From Candidatus Roizmanbacteria bacterium CG_4_9_14_0_2_um_filter_39_13 (GTDB lineage Bacteria > Patescibacteriota > Microgenomatia > UBA1406 > GWC2-37-13), in assembly GCA_002788865.1 (NCBI GenBank), contig PFSC01000032.1, positions 1 to 6,503 on the forward strand: DNA of 6,503 nt, written 5' to 3'. The notes beneath the pieces were generated by a model, which saw nothing but the letters and a program-made list of their open reading frames with translations, was not told the origin of the DNA and did not search any database. Below are positions 4,705 through 6,503 of this stretch, piece by piece (positions within the stretch are counted from its first letter, which is position 1; each line of letters begins with the position of its first letter). The position numbers were made by a program, and so were the translations under genes.

Positions 4705-5853
4705 TTAAGCAGCATTAATTTGGAAAGTATTTGGGATAGTAGTATAATTTTTATTACTAAAAAAATTCTCAATTTTATTTAACTCTTGGAGTGAGAGTGA
4801 ATTGGATAATGACTCTGCTATTCGTTTTGCAAGCAAACATGGGACTGCGTTACCAATTTGAGAGGCGATCTCTCCAACATTTCCAGAAAATCTATAAATA
4901 TCTGGAAAAGTTTGGAGACGTGCCGCTTCCCTTAACGAAATAGCTCTGTCTTGTTCTGGATGTCCATATCTTCCTTTTGATATCATTACGCAGCCACCTG
5001 TTATTGTTGGTGATGGTGAATTCCATTTCATCCTTCCATATACATCCTTATACCCGTTTGTCTTTTTGTGACATTCTAAAATGAGATCGTCAGGCCAAGA
5101 CGATCTACTTCCTCCGTCATGAGGTGTATTTGCTATTCTCTTCAGATTGATGTCTGCCAAGTTAGAAGCAACATGTAAATGATCTATCTTTGATTTTTCA
5201 CCTGCTTTAATTACTTGTAATTCTCCGATCGCATTTTTAACACTATTCCACGGTGGTAAAGTACTATCTAAAATGTCTGGATTACGGTTTGTTTTTGTAG
5301 GAAAAGCTAATCTAATTTTTTTATTATTTGTTCCCAATAGTACCAGCCTTTTTCTTTTTTGAGGTACTCCGTAATCGGCCGAGTCTGCAATTCCATGAAC
5401 TGTGTAATAACCGATTTCTTTTAATCTTTGTAATACTTCAAGAAAAATAGATTTACCAGCACCACTGGCTAAACCCGGAACATTTTCCATAACGAATGCC
5501 ATGGGTTTAATTTCCTCTACTATTCGAAGAAATTCGTAAATCAATCTATTCCTGGGGTCGGTAAGACATTGGGATTTTCTTCTTGCCGTAGAAAAACCTT
5601 GACAAGGAGGACATGCAATAATAATTATCTTTTTCCCATTGGAAACTCCTGCTGCGTTGAGTAAGTCCTTTGAAGAAACGTTAGAAATATCTCCTTTAAT
5701 AACGTGTGCATTTGGGAAGTTGAGCTTGAATGTTTCGGATGCATGAACGTCTATATCTAAAGCAACTTTTATATCAAATCCTGCCTGCGCGAACCCTACT
5801 GCTGAGCCTCCACAACCAGAAAACAGATCTATAACTTTATATAGTTGGTTCAC
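4705..5853 (-). CDS. DNA (cytosine-5)-methyltransferase
   Basis: It transfers a methyl group from S-adenosylmethionine to C5 of cytosine in a short duplex site. All conserved blocks are present in order: motif I DLFSGCGGSAVGFAQAGF (9-26), motif IV PPCQGFS (82-88) with catalytic Cys84, motif VI ENV (123-125), motif VIII QKRKR (165-169), motif IX REAARLQTFPD (308-318) and motif X GNAVP (334-338). The target-recognition region lies at about 190-290, so the site recognised cannot be read from sequence. The 382 residues are a full-length enzyme. The GTG start at 5853 is fixed by motif I beginning nine residues later; there is no Shine-Dalgarno and an extended -10 lies 8 bp upstream. A Vsr gene sits 67 bp upstream, the usual partner of such enzymes. 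No cognate restriction endonuclease is in the window, so it is either solitary or paired with a gene beyond the right edge. Confidence 0.96.
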   Translation of the reverse strand: MNQLYKVIDLFSGCGGSAVGFAQAGFDIKVALDIDVHASETFKLNFPNAHVIKGDISNVSSKDLLNAAGVSNGKKIIIIACPPCQGFSTARRKSQCLTDPRNRLIYEFLRIVEEIKPMAFVMENVPGLASGAGKSIFLEVLQRLKEIGYYTVHGIADSADYGVPQKRKRLVLLGTNNKKIRLAFPTKTNRNPDILDSTLPPWNSVKNAIGELQVIKAGEKSKIDHLHVASNLADINLKRIANTPHDGGSRSSWPDDLILECHKKTNGYKDVYGRMKWNSPSPTITGGCVMISKGRYGHPEQDRAISLREAARLQTFPDIYRFSGNVGEIASQIGNAVPCLLAKRIAESLSNSLSLQELNKIENFFSNKNYTTIPNTFQINAA

Positions 5854-5860
5854 GTTTTTT

Positions 5861-5869
5861 AGTATATCA
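5861..5869 (-). promoter_or_regulatory. Extended -10 promoter of the methyltransferase gene
   Basis: The minus strand reads TGATATACT, an extended -10 (TG-N-TATACT), ending 7 bp before the GTG codon. Transcription would begin within about two bases of the start codon, giving a leaderless or nearly leaderless mRNA. It lies in the 67-bp gap after vsr, so the methyltransferase can be expressed separately. Confidence 0.45.
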
Positions 5870-5920
5870 CAAATTGAATTTACCCAATGAAGAATTTTAA
5901 ATATTAAATCTATTTTTTAG

Positions 5921-6316
5921 TTACTTTAGAGCTTTAAGAATCTTATTGATCTCTTTTTCAGGGTTTTTCTTTAAGTCTTTATCCCAAATTTTTATAACTT
6001 TCCATCCGTTTTCGTTTAAATGTTTATAATTCTTTCTGTCTCTAATAATGTTTTTTCTTATTTTGTCTTGCCAAAATTTCTGATAGAATTTTTTTTCTAT
6101 CTTAAATCTCTTTCCGTGCCAAAACTCACCGTTTATAAATACTGCAATTTTTTTATCTGGAAAAGCTACGTCAGGTTTTCCTAATGTATTGTAATGCTTC
6201 TCATATTGAATATTTAAATTATCCAATGTACTGAAAACAAAAAGCTCAGGTTTTGTATTTTTCGATTTAATACGGGACATATTGTAACTTCTTTCTGCAG
6301 CTGTATGTTTATCCAT
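5921..6316 (-). CDS. vsr: Very short patch repair endonuclease (Vsr), zinc-ligand-less form
   Basis: Vsr nicks DNA 5' of the T in T:G mismatches that arise when 5-methylcytosine deaminates, starting short-patch repair. The 131 residues begin with the family entry RSYNMSRIKSKNTKPE (9-24), where E24 corresponds to E. coli E25. PDVAFPDKKIAVFINGEFWH (48-67) follows, in which D49 and H67 correspond to catalytic D51 and H69, and F65-W66 to the residues that stack into the mismatch. FWQDKIRKNIIRDRKN (81-96) and GWKVIKIW (104-111) complete the fold. Unlike the E. coli enzyme, the protein has no cysteine at all: the position of C66 is E64, so the structural zinc site is missing. A similar FW-H-G form is widespread in bacteria. 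It lies directly upstream of the C5 methyltransferase, its expected functional partner. The ATG at 6316 lacks a Shine-Dalgarno. Confidence 0.93.
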   Translation of the reverse strand: MDKHTAAERSYNMSRIKSKNTKPELFVFSTLDNLNIQYEKHYNTLGKPDVAFPDKKIAVFINGEFWHGKRFKIEKKFYQKFWQDKIRKNIIRDRKNYKHLNENGWKVIKIWDKDLKKNPEKEINKILKALK

Positions 6317-6327
6317 AGAATGTAATT

Positions 6328-6336
6328 ATTTTAACA
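6328..6336 (-). promoter_or_regulatory. Possible extended -10 promoter of vsr
   Basis: The minus strand reads TGTTAAAAT, a TG-N extended -10, ending 11 bp before the vsr ATG. A perfect TATAAT also occurs at 6343-6338. Either would give a leader of only a few to about 15 nt. The surroundings are so AT-rich that chance matches are expected. Confidence 0.35.
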
Positions 6337-6392
6337 TATTATAAATAGACAACGTATTTACTAAGGGCGTTGAATATTATATAAATATGTGT

Positions 6393-6404
6393 TATATATA
6401 TATA
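6393..6404. repeat. (TA)6 run in an AT-rich intergenic stretch
   Basis: Six TA dinucleotides sit inside the almost GC-free 6372-6411. I see no gene in 6317-6459. The run may be part of a promoter or simply low-complexity sequence. Confidence 0.5.
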
Positions 6405-6429
6405 AAATATGAGTAACAGTAATGAACAA

Positions 6430-6450
6430 CCCTGTGCCAAGAGCACAGGG
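6430..6450 (-). terminator. Perfect 8-bp GC-rich hairpin
   Basis: CCCTGTGC and GCACAGGG pair perfectly around a 5-nt loop. On the minus strand it begins 9 bp after the TAG of the possible gene at 6460 and is followed by TTGTTCATT, an interrupted T-run. An intrinsic terminator for a leftward gene is the simplest reading. The subterminal hairpin of an IS200/IS605-type element end is an alternative. Confidence 0.5.
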
Positions 6451-6459
6451 TATCAAAGA

Positions 6460-6503
6460 CTACAACAGTCGTAACTGCATATCTTCTGGCTTCTTTCCCT
6501 GAC
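6460..6503 (-). CDS. Possible 3' end of an unidentified leftward gene
   Basis: One minus frame reads in from the right edge as QGKKPEDMQLRLL and stops at TAG 6462-6460, followed within 10 bp by a strong hairpin. Another frame is open for longer (SGKEARRYAV and on, to a stop near 6392), but it would run through the hairpin into very AT-rich DNA. Thirteen codons are too few to name a product. By position it could be a restriction enzyme belonging with the methyltransferase, or a transposon protein. Confidence 0.35.
   Translation of the reverse strand, partial: QGKKPEDMQLRLL

Overview
The window reads as a fragment of an AT-rich bacterial genome, most probably from the Candidate Phyla Radiation (Patescibacteria). 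That placement is an inference. It rests on the very SD-poor gene starts, the A/T-rich coding sequence, the RhuM and KilA-N genes and the repeat-derived peptides inside an enzyme; there is no marker gene. TGA is used as a normal stop (for example in the ATGA overlap at 741-744), so the TGA=Gly code of Gracilibacteria and Absconditabacteria is not in use.

Layout. Positions 1-1883 (minus strand) hold a sugar-polymer operon: a GT4 glycosyltransferase followed, with a 4-bp ATGA overlap, by a mannose-1-phosphate guanylyltransferase that runs off the left end. Together they suggest GDP-mannose supply and mannosyl-type transfer for a surface glycan. The glycosyltransferase carries three or four in-frame peptides encoded by repetitive DNA: two copies of a REP-like palindrome and two 7-bp tandem arrays.

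Positions 1884-2313 (430 bp, divergent intergenic) contain no gene. They hold a dense cluster of TTGTGG/CCACAA words with one perfect DnaA box (TTATCCACA), a third REP-like element, another long palindrome and a plausible rightward promoter. Positions 2314-2542 (plus) are a broken KilA-N gene containing two long, perfect DNA palindromes, and the segment is flanked by 23-bp near-identical direct repeats (2200-2222 and 2614-2636).

Positions 2655-4463 (minus) hold a small unrecognised acidic protein, a RhuM-family protein one base upstream of it, and a decapitated RelA/SpoT-type HD domain. The RhuM gene has its own long perfect palindrome at a repeated SVT motif, resembling the palindromes in the KilA-N remnant. 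Positions 4464-4704 (240 bp) are very AT-rich, with only a possible 30-codon remnant and a weak hairpin.

Positions 4705-6316 (minus) hold a complete C5 cytosine methyltransferase and, upstream of it, a zinc-ligand-less Vsr endonuclease: a methylation/T:G-repair pair with no restriction enzyme in view. The right end (6317-6503) has an AT-rich stretch, a perfect 8-bp-stem hairpin and what may be the last codons of another leftward gene. Overall this looks like a core glycan operon bordering an accessory island with several decayed genes and many palindromes.
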